Below are positions 7,725 to 16,650 of a stretch of DNA of 36,080 bases, piece by piece (within the stretch, counting starts at the first letter, position 1; each line of letters begins with the position of its first letter). Both the position numbers and the translations under genes were made by a program. The DNA lies in the NCBI GenBank assembly GCA_030528485.1, contig JAUMYU010000019.1, positions 1-36,080 on the forward strand. Reading direction: 5' to 3'. Origin of the DNA: Comamonadaceae bacterium. GTDB lineage: Bacteria; Pseudomonadota; Gammaproteobacteria; Burkholderiales; Burkholderiaceae_C. The notes under the pieces were generated by a model. That model had not been told where the DNA came from. It was given only the letters and a program-made list of their open reading frames with translations, and ran no database searches.

Positions 7725-8906
7725 TCAGAAGCTCAGGCGTACCACGCTTTCGTTGCTGCCTTTGGCATCGTTCTTGCCGTTCTTGACGGTGGCGTACACA
7801 GCGCCGGTTTGCGCATCCAGCGACAGGCTGTTGGGGTGCGAGGGCAGGTCAAAGCGTTGCAGCGGCTGGAAGGTTTTGAGATGGAACACTTCCACGCTGG
7901 CGCCTTCGCGGGTAGTCACCCACAAGCGGCCACGTTCGGCATCGGCCAGCAAGGCAACGGGGCCTTTGCCCTTGGTGGGCTGGCTGGCCAGCAGCGAGCC
8001 GTTCTTGGGATCCAGCGCGACGATGCGATCGCCACGGCCGCGCGAGACGTAGTCCTTGAGGCCGGCGCGCTCGCGCGATTGGTTGAAGGCCTCCAGCCCC
8101 TGATCGACGGCAAACAGGCGCTTGCTTTTCGCGTCGAAGGCCAGGTTCAGCGGCTGATCCAGAGCGATCTCGTGCTTTTTCTCCAGCTTGAGCGTGCGTG
8201 CATCGACGGTGAAGAGCTGGCCCTGCTGGTTGGAGACATAGACCTTGCCCGCGGCCTCATCCAGCGCAATGCCGGTGGCGGTAAAGCCCAGGCCGGGGAT
8301 GACTTTTTCCACCTTCAGCGCGCGCGTATCGACGACGTACAGGGCGCTGTTCTTGGAATCCATGCCGGGCATGAACAAGCGGCCATTGGCCTTGTCCAGC
8401 ACAAGCTGGCGGAAGCGGTGCTCAAAGCGCTCCTGCATCTTGCCGTCGCGGCCCGGAGCCTGGACTTTCTTGGCCAGTTGCACCACGCCCAAGGTCTTGC
8501 CGCTGGCGATGTCGATGACGGTGACGGAGGAGTCGATGGTGTTGCCGATGTAAATGCGGCCCGCGTCTTCATCCAGCGCCATGCCGAAGCCGCGGCGCTG
8601 AAGCGGGATTTCACCCAGCACAGCCAGGCTTTGCGGGTCCAGGCGCAGCAGGCGCGAGGCAGGCGCATCCTTGCCAAAGCCGCCCGAGGAGTTGACGAAC
8701 ACGGCGTTGAATTTGGGCGAGTAGGCCAGCTCGTACAGACCCGGGGCGATGGCCTGACGCACCACCTGGGGCTGGGCTTGCGCGCCCGCCTCAACAGCCT
8801 TGGCTGCGGTGTTGGCCGGAGCCTGGCCCTGGTGCGCACAGCCCGCCAAAGTGGCGGCCAAGGCTGCTGCTGCGGCAGTGGCAAGGAAGCGATGGGACAG
8901 TTTCAT
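7725..8906 (-). CDS. YncE-like beta-propeller lipoprotein
   Basis: The 393-residue predicted lipoprotein has a signal peptide with a hydrophobic core and lipobox LAGC (cysteine near residue 23). A seven-bladed YncE/YVTN-type propeller follows, with repeated blade motifs such as GRIYIGNTIDSSVTVIDIAS, GKVYVSNQQGQLFTVD and GAVYATVKN. Such propellers in the periplasm or on the outer membrane bind partners or DNA; the ligand is not evident. I chose ATG 8906 because AAGGAAA precedes it and a signal peptide follows at once; the frame upstream looks random. A terminator lies just beyond the stop. E. coli yncE responds to iron, but I see no convincing Fur box here. Confidence 0.85.
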   Translation of the reverse strand: MKLSHRFLATAAAAALAATLAGCAHQGQAPANTAAKAVEAGAQAQPQVVRQAIAPGLYELAYSPKFNAVFVNSSGGFGKDAPASRLLRLDPQSLAVLGEIPLQRRGFGMALDEDAGRIYIGNTIDSSVTVIDIASGKTLGVVQLAKKVQAPGRDGKMQERFEHRFRQLVLDKANGRLFMPGMDSKNSALYVVDTRALKVEKVIPGLGFTATGIALDEAAGKVYVSNQQGQLFTVDARTLKLEKKHEIALDQPLNLAFDAKSKRLFAVDQGLEAFNQSRERAGLKDYVSRGRGDRIVALDPKNGSLLASQPTKGKGPVALLADAERGRLWVTTREGASVEVFHLKTFQPLQRFDLPSHPNSLSLDAQTGAVYATVKNGKNDAKGSNESVVRLSF

Positions 8907-9463
8907 GGAGTGTTTCCTTTGCAAGTGAAGAAAAGGGAGAAAACGCGAAAGCGCAACAACATGCCCGCAAGCACCGCTTCCGCCCTGGGCAGAGGCCAGC
9001 GCCGCCGGTGCATAACCAGCTACCGCCGCCATAACACGCGCGCCCAAAGCGCGCCAACGCAAGCAAAAGCACAAGATGCGTGCCAGGCAGATCAGGCGGG
9101 GTTGTTCAGTCATGGACGCGCCAGCGGGTGCGAAAGGACGATTGTCGCAAATCTACAATTCAAAAGATAAAAAAATATGCCTTTTCGGCATGATGGTCAT
9201 CAAATTAATTTTACTTTGATTTGTAAAATAAAATACGCTGGGGAAAAGCGGAAAACCACACGCAACCAAGCCCACGCAAGCAGAGCCTGGTTACAAAACG
9301 CAAACCAGCTTGCATTTTATATCTGTATTGATAGTAACTTTTATTCTCGGTATTGAAGCGCAAGCAGTACCCCACCAAGGCCACGGCACACAAGGCTTGC
9401 TTGGCCGACTGCCACAGCCGCCCCTGCTCAATGGCCGCTGCGCCATGATCGTGAACAGCAGTT
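8907..9463. other. Long intergenic region, only repeat R2 recognised
   Basis: This 557-bp gap holds repeat R2. The segment 8930-9150 is GC rich without a recognisable signal. The segment 9241-9463 contains an AT-rich patch (9310-9350) that could hold the promoter of the lipoprotein gene, but no -35/-10 pair stands out. No gene or RNA is evident. Confidence 0.5.
9155..9228 (-). repeat. Interspersed palindromic repeat copy R2 (trhP to lipoprotein gene)
   Basis: Read leftward it begins TTACAAATCAAAGTAAAA, has the central block CCATCATGCCGAAAAGGCAT and ends in an AT-rich arm ATCTTTTGAATTG. The centre forms an ATGCC-GAAAA-GGCAT hairpin followed by ATTTTTTT, in the direction of the flanking leftward genes, so this copy could act as a weak terminator. 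Confidence 0.85.
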
Positions 9464-10846
9464 TTACGCCGCCTGGGGCAGCAAGCGCGCCACCAGTGCG
9501 CCTTGGGTGGGGCCCTCGATAGGCAGCCACACACGCAGCGGGTTGCCTGCGGCCACGTCGATCGACGCGCCATCGGCGTTTTGCATGGTTTCCAGCTTGA
9601 TGAGGCGGTTGCCGCTGGGGTGGATGATCTCCAGCGTGTCGCCCACGGCGAAGCGGTTTTTGGTTTCCACCTCCACCCAGCCATCGGCGCGCACGCCGCG
9701 CACTTCGCCCACGAACTGGCTGCGCTGGGCCACGGAGTGGCCGGTCTCGTAGTTCTGATAGCTGTGCGCCGGGCGGCGCTCCAGCAGGCCGCCGGTGTAG
9801 CCCCGGTTGGCCAGGCCCTCCAGTTCGGTGATCAGCTCGGGGTTGAAGGGGCGGCCGGCCACGGCGTCGTCGATGGCGCGGCGATACACCTGGGCGGTGC
9901 GCGCCACGTAGTACAGGCTTTTGGTGCGGCCCTCGATCTTGAGCGAATCGACGCCGATGCGCGTGAGGCGCTCGACGTGCTCGACGGCGCGCAAGTCCTT
10001 GCTGTTCATGATGTAGGTGCCGTGCTCATCTTCCATGATGGGCATCAGCTCGCCGGGGCGGCCCACTTCCTCGATCAGATAGACCTGATCGGCCTTGGGG
10101 TGGCGAATGCCGTCGCCGCAAGCGGAAAAGGCCTTGTCGGCTTCTTCTTGCAGGCCCTGGAAGCTGAAGTCCCGGCCCAACTGGTCAATGGCCAGCGCCT
10201 CGCCCGTGTTGGGATCAACGGCGGCGGCATGGGTCTTGTAATCCCAGCGGCAGGCGTTGGTACAGGTGCCCTGGTTGGGATCGCGGTGATTGAAATAGCC
10301 CGAGAGCAGGCAACGGCCCGAGTAGGCAATGCACAGCGCGCCATGCACGAAGACCTCGATCTCCATGTCCGGGCAGTCCTGGCGGATTTGCTCGATCTCT
10401 TTGAGGCTTAATTCGCGCGAGAGGATGATGCGCGAGACGCCCACCTTCTGCCAGAACTTCACCGAGGTGGAATTGGTGGTGTTGGCCTGCACCGAGAGGT
10501 GGATGGGGATGTGCGGCCACTTCTCGTGCACCAGCATGATCAGGCCCGGGTCGGCCATGATGAGCGCATCGGGCTTGAGCGCGATGACCGGCTCGATGTC
10601 GCGCAAATACGTGCGCACCTTGTCGTTGTGCGCCAGCAAATTGCTTGTGACAAAGAATTTCTTGCCGCGCGCGTGGGCTTCCTCGATGCCTTGCTGGAGC
10701 TGCTCCAGGCGGAACTCGTTGTTGCGCGCACGCAGGCTGTAGCGCGGCTGGCCAGCGTACACGGCATCGGCGCCAAAATCGTAGGCGGCGCGCATCTTTT
10801 CCAGCGAACCGGCAGGCAACAGCAATTCAGGGCTAAAAACAGTCAT
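9464..10846 (-). CDS. trhP: tRNA hydroxylation protein TrhP (YegQ), peptidase U32 family
   Basis: The 460-residue U32 family protein starts MTVFSPELLLPAGSLEKMRA. The family signature is present: ELLLPAGSLEKMRAAYDFGADAVYAG, the VFVHGALCIAYSGRCLLS motif, and the cysteine-rich GTCTNACRWDY. The E. coli homologue YegQ/TrhP is needed for 5-hydroxyuridine formation at tRNA position 34, so the peptidase label is historical. The C-terminal ~80 residues form the usual U32 beta-barrel domain. I chose ATG 10846 because residues upstream do not fit the family. Length matches YegQ (about 450). Confidence 0.9.
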   Translation of the reverse strand: MTVFSPELLLPAGSLEKMRAAYDFGADAVYAGQPRYSLRARNNEFRLEQLQQGIEEAHARGKKFFVTSNLLAHNDKVRTYLRDIEPVIALKPDALIMADPGLIMLVHEKWPHIPIHLSVQANTTNSTSVKFWQKVGVSRIILSRELSLKEIEQIRQDCPDMEIEVFVHGALCIAYSGRCLLSGYFNHRDPNQGTCTNACRWDYKTHAAAVDPNTGEALAIDQLGRDFSFQGLQEEADKAFSACGDGIRHPKADQVYLIEEVGRPGELMPIMEDEHGTYIMNSKDLRAVEHVERLTRIGVDSLKIEGRTKSLYYVARTAQVYRRAIDDAVAGRPFNPELITELEGLANRGYTGGLLERRPAHSYQNYETGHSVAQRSQFVGEVRGVRADGWVEVETKNRFAVGDTLEIIHPSGNRLIKLETMQNADGASIDVAAGNPLRVWLPIEGPTQGALVARLLPQAA

Positions 10847-10916
10847 AAAAAGAGGGTTGGGACCAAACAAGCGCGGATGAGGATACCAGAGCCAGCACAA
10901 AAATCAGCATTTTCGT

Positions 10917-10943
10917 TTTACACGCTGATTTTCCGTGTAGAAT
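10917..10943 (+). promoter_or_regulatory. Probable promoter of tRNA-Val
   Basis: TAGAAT at 10938-10943 is a good -10, placed 17 bp before the tRNA. The best -35 is TTTACA at 10917-10922, though the 15-bp spacer is short. The same TAGAAT precedes tRNA-Asn. The dyad AAAATCAGC (10900-10908)/GCTGATTTT (10924-10932) overlaps it. Confidence 0.5.
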
Positions 10944-10959
10944 GCCATCTTTCGCTTTT

Positions 10960-11036
10960 AGGCGCGTAGCTCAGTTGGTTAGAGCACCACCTTGACATGG
11001 TGGGGGTCGTTGGTTCGAATCCAATCGCGCCTACCA
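10960..11036 (+). tRNA. tRNA-Val (anticodon GAC)
   Basis: The 77-nt cloverleaf has acceptor AGGCGCG paired with CGCGCCT, discriminator A and an encoded CCA. The D-arm is GCTC...GAGC, the anticodon stem is CCACC/GGTGG around loop TTGACAT with anticodon GAC, and the T-loop is TTCGAAT. It reads the codon GUC. Confidence 0.97.
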
Positions 11037-11076
11037 AGCTTGTTCAGTGAACGGTTTGGTAAATATTGAAGTGCAG

Positions 11077-11108
11077 ACCTCCAGCCTTACAGGCCAGGAG
11101 GTTTTTTT
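11077..11108 (+). terminator. Intrinsic terminator after tRNA-Val
   Basis: The ACCTCC/GGAGGT outer stem and GCC/GGC inner stem surround a TTACA loop, followed directly by T7 (11102-11108). Confidence 0.85.
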
Positions 11109-11219
11109 ATGCCTTTTTCATTACCCTTCACCAAGCCGGTATTCAGAGGGAGAAGGAGAGGGCTTCGGCTGCGTACCGAGAACAACAGAGTCGATCCAGT
11201 TGCAACGCGCTCCCCCATG

Positions 11220-11243
11220 AAAATGCCCCCTATGAGGAGGCAT
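11220..11243 (-). terminator. Intrinsic terminator of the OmpA-domain gene
   Basis: Read leftward, ATGCCTCC pairs with GGGGGCAT (one G-T pair) around TCATA, followed by TTTTC. It lies just past the stop of the leftward gene. Confidence 0.6.
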
Positions 11244-11254
11244 CTTTATCTCTA

Positions 11255-12187
11255 TCAGTGGCTCAAGCGCACTTCCACACGGCGGGCTTTGGCGTTGCTG
11301 CCTGTACCAGTATGCGATTGGGGGCGCTCCAGCTCAATGCGTTCATGCGGAACGCCCAAACGCATCAGCATGTCACGCACGGCAAAGGCACGCTCTTTGG
11401 CCAGCTTCTCGTTGATTTCGGCATTGCCTGTGGGGTCGGTAAAGCCCAAGATGATGGCGCGCTGGCCAGCGGCCACAGCGGCAATCACTTCTGCCAGCGC
11501 AACGTCCGACCCCGGCGCCAGCTCGGAGCTGCTGGATGCGAAGTAAAACTTGATGACGCCATCTTCAATCATGACGCCGGGGCCGTCTGGCTCTTCCTGG
11601 TAGGGGCGCTCACCCGGCGGCGCTTCTGCTGGAGAAACACTGGGCTGCTGCACGTCAGGCGCGGGGACGGGCACAGGAATGGAGGCCATGACCAGTGGAC
11701 GAGGCGTTTGCAAAACGACTTCAACACGCTGGGCCAAGGCGGCATCGGCGCTGAGCGGATCCATTTGCACGCTGGCCAGCGCGAGGTGTTGCGCAGGCAC
11801 GCCTAGCTGCAAGAGTTGCGCATGCACGTTGTGCGCGCGACGCTCCTGCAAACCTGCCGCAGCAGCCGTAGCGGGAGTCATGCCATTAAAAGGCAGTACA
11901 GTGGCTTTGAGAGCGCCGCTGCGCAGTTTTTCAAGCAGGCTTGTGCCCATTTCCTCTATGGTGCGCTGGGCGTCTGGCACCGCATCGCTACCAGGGGCAA
12001 AGTGGAAGCTGATAACGGCCCCCGTCAGGCTCACGGGAGCAAGGGCGGCAACAGCTTCTTTCTGCGCTTTGCCACGATTGAGCACGGTGGTGGCGCCGAA
12101 CCACAGAACGCCCGCGACGATCAGGCCAATCAATGTGAAAACCAGCAGCAGCGCAATACGCGAATCGGTATCTTTTTCTTGAGACAT
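11255..12187 (-). CDS. OmpA-domain inner-membrane-anchored envelope protein
   Basis: The 310-residue protein has an uncleaved N-terminal membrane segment (residues ~12-35, ALLLVFTLIGLIVAGVLWFG) and a BON/OmpA-like middle region. After a Pro-rich linker (~185-215) comes a C-terminal OmpA/MotB peptidoglycan-binding domain (~220-310). That domain includes IKFYFASSSSELAPGSD, ILGFTDPTGN and the NAKARRVEVRL end. This layout fits proteins that link the inner membrane to the cell wall. It is not Pal, which is a lipoprotein. The start is ATG 12187, with AAGGAAAA upstream. The neighbouring lol genes are divergent. Confidence 0.82.
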   Translation of the reverse strand: MSQEKDTDSRIALLLVFTLIGLIVAGVLWFGATTVLNRGKAQKEAVAALAPVSLTGAVISFHFAPGSDAVPDAQRTIEEMGTSLLEKLRSGALKATVLPFNGMTPATAAAAGLQERRAHNVHAQLLQLGVPAQHLALASVQMDPLSADAALAQRVEVVLQTPRPLVMASIPVPVPAPDVQQPSVSPAEAPPGERPYQEEPDGPGVMIEDGVIKFYFASSSSELAPGSDVALAEVIAAVAAGQRAIILGFTDPTGNAEINEKLAKERAFAVRDMLMRLGVPHERIELERPQSHTGTGSNAKARRVEVRLSH

Positions 12188-12371
12188 GGGAAGTTTTCCT
12201 TGGATGGAGGAGGCGGGGTAACAAGCCTCCGGAATGTCGCGCGAGATTGTATGCGGCTCCACGCTGCCTACAGCCGTCTGAACAGGCGCTGTGGCACAGG
12301 TTGGATCATGCACAATGGCCGCTTTTTTCTTCAGATGCTGCCTGTCATGAGCGGGCAGCGTTTTCTTTTTT

Positions 12372-13628
12372 ATGCAAACTCCCTATGAATGGGCCATGGG
12401 CTGGCGTTACACCCGGGCGGGGCGCACCAGCCGGAGCAAGGGCTTGCTCTCTTTTGTGGCCAGCGTTTCAGCCATCGGCATTGCACTAGGCGTGGCGGCG
12501 CTGATTATCGTGCTGAGCGTGATGAATGGCTTTCAACGCGACGTGCGCGATCGCATGCTGTCTGTGGTTTCACACATCGAAGTGTTTGCGCCGCGCGGTG
12601 GTGTGTTGCCAAGCGTGGAGCGCGTTACAACCCAAGTGCGGCAAAACCCCGAAGTGGTGGGTGTAGCGCCTTTCGTGGCGGTTCAAGCTTTACTTGCACG
12701 TGGCGATGACATGCGGGGGGTGCTGGTGCGCGGCATTGATCCCCAGTTGGAACCTCAAGTGACCGATCTGGCGAACAGCCTGGACCCAGCGGTGCTCGGC
12801 CAGTTGACGCCGGGAGATTTTCATGTCGTTCTCGGGCACGAGTTGGCGCGCTTGCTGGGCGTGCGCGTGGGTGAGAAGGTGACCGTCATTGCCCCATCGG
12901 GACAAGTGACGCCTGCTGGAGTGATTCCCCGCCTGAAACAGGCGACCGTGGTGGGAACATTCAATTCTGGTCACTACGAGTACGACTCCTCCATGGCGAT
13001 GATGTATTACGAAGACGCACAACGCATCTTTCGATTGGAGGCGCCTACGGGCATCCGTCTGAAGCTGCGTGATTTGCACCAGGCGCCGCAAGTCATGCAG
13101 CAATTGGCCAACACCTTGACAGACCGCTTGTTATTGCGTGACTGGAGTATGCAAAACCCCAACTGGTATGCCGCAGTCCAATTGGAAAAACGCATGATGT
13201 TCATCATCCTGACGCTCATCGTGGGCGTGGCAGCATTTAATTTGGTAGCGACGCTGGTGATGACAGTGGCCGAAAAACGAGCCGATATTGCGATTTTGCG
13301 CACCCTGGGAGCAACATCAGGCTCCATCATGGCCATTTTCGTGGTGCAGGGCGCAATGGTTGGGATCATTGGCACCTTAGGGGGATTGCTGCTGGGCTTG
13401 CTGGTGGCCTTCAATATCGACGTCATCGTCCCCTCGATTGAGAAGCTGCTGGGGTTTCAGTTTTTGCCCCAGGACCTTTACATCATCAGCCAATTGCCCA
13501 GCGACCCGCGCGCGAGTGACATTGCTGCCATTTGCGCCATTGCGTTGACGCTGGCTTTCCTTGTAACGCTGTATCCGAGCTGGCGCGCCAGCCGCATCAA
13601 CCCCGCTGAGGCGCTGCGCCATGAATGA
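12372..13628 (+). CDS. lolC: Lipoprotein-releasing ABC permease LolC/LolE
   Basis: The 418-residue inner membrane protein of the Lol exporter extracts outer-membrane lipoproteins from the inner membrane and passes them to LolA. It has an N-terminal membrane segment ([24 protein letters not shown], ~30-54) and a large periplasmic MacB-like domain. Three C-terminal segments follow (~270-400), and the protein ends in the family motif [18 protein letters not shown]. Only one permease gene accompanies lolD here. It may act as a homodimer, as in bacteria with a single LolC/E type (often called LolF). The stop overlaps the lolD start by 8 bp. Confidence 0.92.
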   Translation: MQTPYEWAMGWRYTRAGRTSRSKGLLSFVASVSAIGIALGVAALIIVLSVMNGFQRDVRDRMLSVVSHIEVFAPRGGVLPSVERVTTQVRQNPEVVGVAPFVAVQALLARGDDMRGVLVRGIDPQLEPQVTDLANSLDPAVLGQLTPGDFHVVLGHELARLLGVRVGEKVTVIAPSGQVTPAGVIPRLKQATVVGTFNSGHYEYDSSMAMMYYEDAQRIFRLEAPTGIRLKLRDLHQAPQVMQQLANTLTDRLLLRDWSMQNPNWYAAVQLEKRMMFIILTLIVGVAAFNLVATLVMTVAEKRADIAILRTLGATSGSIMAIFVVQGAMVGIIGTLGGLLLGLLVAFNIDVIVPSIEKLLGFQFLPQDLYIISQLPSDPRASDIAAICAIALTLAFLVTLYPSWRASRINPAEALRHE

Positions 13629-14355
13629 CTCCACACATTGCAACTCCGTGCGCACAGATACAGCGCCAAGCGTGGTGCTTTCGGCACGCAACATCGTCAA
13701 GCGTTTTACCGAAGGGCCACTTGATGTAACCGTCCTCAAAGGCCTGTCGCTGGATGTGTATGCCGGTCAGACCTTGGCGATTGTGGGGGCCTCTGGCTCA
13801 GGCAAGAGCACGCTTTTGCATATCCTGGGAGGGCTGGATATGCCCACCTGCGGTCAAGTGCTGCTGCAAGGCCAGTCATTGGCAGAGCTGAGCGCCAACC
13901 AGCGCGGCGCCTTGCGCAACCGGACCATGGGGTTCGTGTACCAATTTCACCATCTGCTACCTGAGCTAACCGCTTTGGAAAACGTCGCCATGCCGCTACG
14001 CATCCGCCGTGCCAGTGCAGATGTGTGCCGCAGCAAAGCTACGGCCATTTTGCAAAAAGTCGGGCTGGGGCAACGCTTGCAACACCGTCCCGCTGAGCTT
14101 TCCGGTGGCGAAAGACAGCGCGTGGCCATTGCCCGGGCTTTGGTCAGCGATCCCTTATGCGTGCTGGCCGATGAGCCGACAGGCAACCTTGACCGGGAAA
14201 CCGCTGATAGCGTTTTTGCCCTGATGCTGGAGCTTGCGCGCGAGCAAGGCACAGCCTTCGTGCTCGTCACCCATGATGCCGATCTTGCAGCCCGCTGCGA
14301 CCGACAAATGCGCATGGATTCCGGAGAGCTAAGCGAGCTTGTGCCCAATGGATGA
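13621..14355 (+). CDS. lolD: Lipoprotein-releasing ABC transporter ATPase LolD
   Basis: The 244-residue ATP-binding subunit of the Lol system has Walker A GASGSGKS at 56-63, the Q-loop [17 protein letters not shown], the signature [15 protein letters not shown], Walker [13 protein letters not shown] and the switch histidine in LVTHD. The [18 protein letters not shown] region is typical of LolD. It overlaps lolC/E by 8 bp, so the two are translated as a pair. An N-terminal extension of about 16 residues precedes the ATPase fold; a shorter start is possible but I see no better ATG. Confidence 0.95.
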   Translation: MNDSTHCNSVRTDTAPSVVLSARNIVKRFTEGPLDVTVLKGLSLDVYAGQTLAIVGASGSGKSTLLHILGGLDMPTCGQVLLQGQSLAELSANQRGALRNRTMGFVYQFHHLLPELTALENVAMPLRIRRASADVCRSKATAILQKVGLGQRLQHRPAELSGGERQRVAIARALVSDPLCVLADEPTGNLDRETADSVFALMLELAREQGTAFVLVTHDADLAARCDRQMRMDSGELSELVPNG

Positions 14356-14411
14356 TAGGGACAGGCGCGATCCATCTGACTGGCACTTGGCAAACGGACT
14401 GCGTGTTTTTA

Positions 14412-14441
14412 TTGATCAGAACATAAAAAATGAGCTAGAAT
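14412..14441 (+). promoter_or_regulatory. Promoter of tRNA-Asn
   Basis: TTGATC (14412-14417) and TAGAAT (14436-14441) have an 18-bp spacer and end 11 bp before the tRNA. This is a good sigma-70 match. Confidence 0.7.
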
Positions 14442-14452
14442 CTGCAGCTTGA

Positions 14453-14528
14453 TCCCCGATAGCTCAGTCGGTAGAGCGACGGACTGTTAATCCGCAGGTC
14501 CCTGGTTCGAGCCCAGGTCGGGGAGCCA
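14453..14528 (+). tRNA. tRNA-Asn (anticodon GTT)
   Basis: The 76-nt cloverleaf has acceptor TCCCCGA/TCGGGGA, discriminator G and an encoded CCA. The anticodon stem is CGGA/TCCG around CTGTTAA with anticodon GTT, and the T-arm is CCTGG-TTCGAGC-CCAGG. Confidence 0.98.
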
Positions 14529-14535
14529 AATCGAT

Positions 14536-14565
14536 AAAAGGCAGACCGTTAGGTCTGCCTTTTTT
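14536..14565 (+). terminator. Intrinsic terminator after tRNA-Asn
   Basis: AAAAGGCAGACC pairs across a GTTA loop with GGTCTGCCTTTTTT. This is a perfect stem with a T6 tract, and the A-run also makes it usable leftward. Confidence 0.93.
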
Positions 14566-14666
14566 GTTGCACTAGGCAGCATCAGTCGTTATGCCCCCAA
14601 AAAAGGCAGAGCCTCGTCGCCCGTGCTGCTGCATGCTCTCGGAATCCACCCAGTGGCCACTTCGTT

Positions 14667-15611
14667 ATGAACCTCCACCAATTTCGTTTCGTTCAGGAAG
14701 CCGTACGGCGCAATCTGAATCTGACCGAAACAGCCAAGGTTTTACACACCTCTCAGCCCGGCGTATCCAAAGCCATCATTGAGTTAGAAGACGAGCTGGG
14801 AGTGGAAATTTTTGCCCGCCACGGCAAACGGCTTAAACGTATTACTGAGCCAGGACAGCATGTGTTGGCGAGCATCGAAATCATCCTGCGGGAAATAGGC
14901 AACCTCAAACGCATCGGCAGCGAATTCAGCGCCCAAGACATCGGCACGCTCTCCATTGCCACCACCCATACGCAAGCGCGTTACGTGCTGCCAGAGCCTG
15001 TGGCCCGCTTTCGCGGTCAGTACCCTAAGGTCAATATCAGCCTGCACCAGGGCACACCGCAGGAAGTAGCCAATTTGGTGCTGAACGAGACGGCCGATAT
15101 TGGCATGGCAACAGAGTCGTTAGCGGATTACCCCGACCTTGTGACGTTACCGTGCTATGAGTGGCAGCATGTGCTGATTTTTCCGCCCCAACATCCGCTG
15201 GCCCACAAAGAGCGCATCACTCTGCACGATCTTGCCAGCGAGCCTTTGATCACCTACCACCCCTCTTTCACAGGGCGGGCCAAAATCGATAAAGCCTTTG
15301 AACGCCAAGGCCTCCAGCCCAATTTCATTCTGGAAGCCATCGATTCGGATGTGATTCGTACCTATGTCAACCTGGGACTGGGCGTGGGTATCGTGGCGGA
15401 GATGGCTGCCAAAGCCGATTTACTCGGTCATCTCATAGCCAAGCCCATGGGTGATTTGTTCGGGATTAACACAGCTCGCGTTGCCTTCAAACGTGGCGCG
15501 TATATGCGGCAGTTTGTTTACCGTTTTGCAGAACTCATCAGCCCGCGGTTAAGCCGCGAACAAATCAACCTGGCCTTGGCTGGGCAACAAGACGGCGACT
15601 ACGAACTCTGA
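14667..15611 (+). CDS. CysB-like LysR-family transcriptional regulator
   Basis: The 314-residue regulator has an N-terminal winged helix-turn-helix (residues ~1-60: NLTETAKVLHTSQPGVSKAIIELEDELGVEIFARHGKRL) that closely follows the CysB/Cbl pattern. A type-2 periplasmic-binding-like effector domain (~92-300) follows, with TTHTQARYVLP, the usual CysB sulfate/O-acetylserine pocket region. CysB proteins activate sulfur-assimilation genes during sulfur limitation. No sulfur genes flank it, so it probably acts in trans. It ends in a strong bidirectional terminator shared with the convergent yccA. Confidence 0.88.
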   Translation: MNLHQFRFVQEAVRRNLNLTETAKVLHTSQPGVSKAIIELEDELGVEIFARHGKRLKRITEPGQHVLASIEIILREIGNLKRIGSEFSAQDIGTLSIATTHTQARYVLPEPVARFRGQYPKVNISLHQGTPQEVANLVLNETADIGMATESLADYPDLVTLPCYEWQHVLIFPPQHPLAHKERITLHDLASEPLITYHPSFTGRAKIDKAFERQGLQPNFILEAIDSDVIRTYVNLGLGVGIVAEMAAKADLLGHLIAKPMGDLFGINTARVAFKRGAYMRQFVYRFAELISPRLSREQINLALAGQQDGDYEL

Positions 15612-15622
15612 CAATCCCATCC

Positions 15623-15660
15623 AAAAAGCACGGGGCCTGCGATGCAGACCCCGTGCTTTT
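15623..15660. terminator. Bidirectional terminator between cysB-like gene and yccA
   Basis: AAAAGCACGGGG pairs perfectly with CCCCGTGCTTTT around an inner CTGC-GAT-GCAG hairpin. A- and T-runs on the two sides serve both convergent genes. Confidence 0.93.
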
Positions 15661-15722
15661 CAAGAAACCCATCATGGGGAGCTCAAAACACCAAGCATCC
15701 CATTAGGAAAGAAGCCCAAGCC

Positions 15723-16415
15723 TCATTCATCCCCGCCAAAAATACCAAGCAAGTACAGCAAGTTCTGGAAAATGTTGTAGAGGCTTAGGTACAGCGAGAG
15801 AGTGGCAGAAACGTAATTGGTCTCACCGCCATCCACAATACGCTTGATGTCGTACATGAGCCAGAAACTGAACAGCGCAATCGCTACTGTGGAAAGCGCC
15901 GCGCTCAAAGCGGGGGACTGAAACACCAGAATATTCAGCACGCCCGAGACGAGCAGCACAATACCACCCACCAGCAACCAGCGCCCTGCCCCAGAAAAAT
16001 CGCGCTTCGTCGTCGTCGCAATGGTCGCCATGGTCGCAAATACTGCGGCTGTGCCAGCAAAAGCTGTCATGACCAATTGCGTGCCATTACCCAAGCCGAG
16101 CACCCAGCCAATCAAGCGCGAGAGCATGAAGCCCATAAAGCCGGTAAACACCAGCAGCAAAACCACGCCCGTAGAGGAATTTTTGGTTTTCTCAATGGCA
16201 AACATCAGCGCATAAGCCACAACCAGAAACACCACCAAACCCATCACGCCAGAGAGATTGGCCGCGATACCCGTGCGCAGGCCAACGTACGCGCCCAACA
16301 CGGTCGGAATCATGGACAACGCCAGCAGCAAATACGTATTGCGCAGCACACGATTGCGGGCTTGCGCGGACACGGCGTAATCCATGCCCACACGCGGTTC
16401 ATAAGATTGATTCAT
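15723..16415 (-). CDS. yccA: Bax inhibitor-1/YccA family membrane protein
   Basis: The 230-residue, seven-segment inner membrane protein belongs to the BI-1 (UPF0005) family. The family end LSLYLSLYNIFQNLLYLLGIFGGDE and the central MTAFAGTAAVFATMATIATTTKRD motif are visible. The E. coli member YccA interacts with the FtsH protease; the role here is otherwise unknown. The start ATG 16415 follows a short AAGGGG region. It appears to have its own promoter (TATAAA at 16458-16453). Directly upstream of that promoter lies a pair of structured repeats. Confidence 0.92.
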   Translation of the reverse strand: MNQSYEPRVGMDYAVSAQARNRVLRNTYLLLALSMIPTVLGAYVGLRTGIAANLSGVMGLVVFLVVAYALMFAIEKTKNSSTGVVLLLVFTGFMGFMLSRLIGWVLGLGNGTQLVMTAFAGTAAVFATMATIATTTKRDFSGAGRWLLVGGIVLLVSGVLNILVFQSPALSAALSTVAIALFSFWLMYDIKRIVDGGETNYVSATLSLYLSLYNIFQNLLYLLGIFGGDE

Positions 16416-16452
16416 AGAAGTCTTGCCCCTTGGTTGATTTGCAAGGAATCAT

Positions 16453-16458
16453 TTTATA
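16453..16458 (-). promoter_or_regulatory. Likely -10 element of yccA
   Basis: Read leftward, TATAAAAT starts at 16458, about 40 bp before the ATG. No convincing -35 is seen at the expected place. Confidence 0.4.
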
Positions 16459-16525
16459 AGGGCGCTCAATGTGCAGAGCTTTCAGCACCGCCAAACCCGT
16501 GCAATTTACAGGTTGTTTTCAAAAG

Positions 16526-16628
16526 CAAAAAAAGCCTGGCTAGTAAGCGCCTCAAGCGCCGTTGGCTGGCCAAACGACCTTATGGGAGTCCCGCAAAAGC
16601 CAGGACCCTGGTCGCCCCACGATGAAAA
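16526..16628 (-). ncRNA. Structured direct repeat, copy A (candidate small RNA)
   Basis: This ~103-bp unit is repeated 125 bp to the right (copy B). Read leftward it begins with TTTCATCGTGGGGCGACC, which is identical in both copies. It contains AAGGTCGTTT, able to pair with GCGACC, then a GCGC-TTGAG-GCGC hairpin, and ends in TAGCCAGGCTTTTTTTG. The T7 tract suggests a terminator. It has no open frame. No promoter of its own is seen, so it may be cut from a longer hemP transcript. The RNA assignment is inference. Confidence 0.5.
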
Positions 16629-16650
16629 CAGTCAAAAACCGCATCCATTT

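Noticed and set aside
9310..9350. Possible Fur box upstream of the YncE-like gene
   Set aside because: The best dyad (GATAGTAA/TTTTATTC) matches its inverse at only four of eight positions, so it is not convincing.
10900..10932. AAAATCAGC/GCTGATTTT dyad as a member of the 77-bp repeat family or as a terminator
   Set aside because: It lacks the family's ends and central block, the loop is 15 nt, and no T-run follows on either strand.
11066..11806. Rightward open frames opposite the OmpA-domain gene
   Set aside because: They are antisense shadows with no family features and cross the tRNA-Val terminator.
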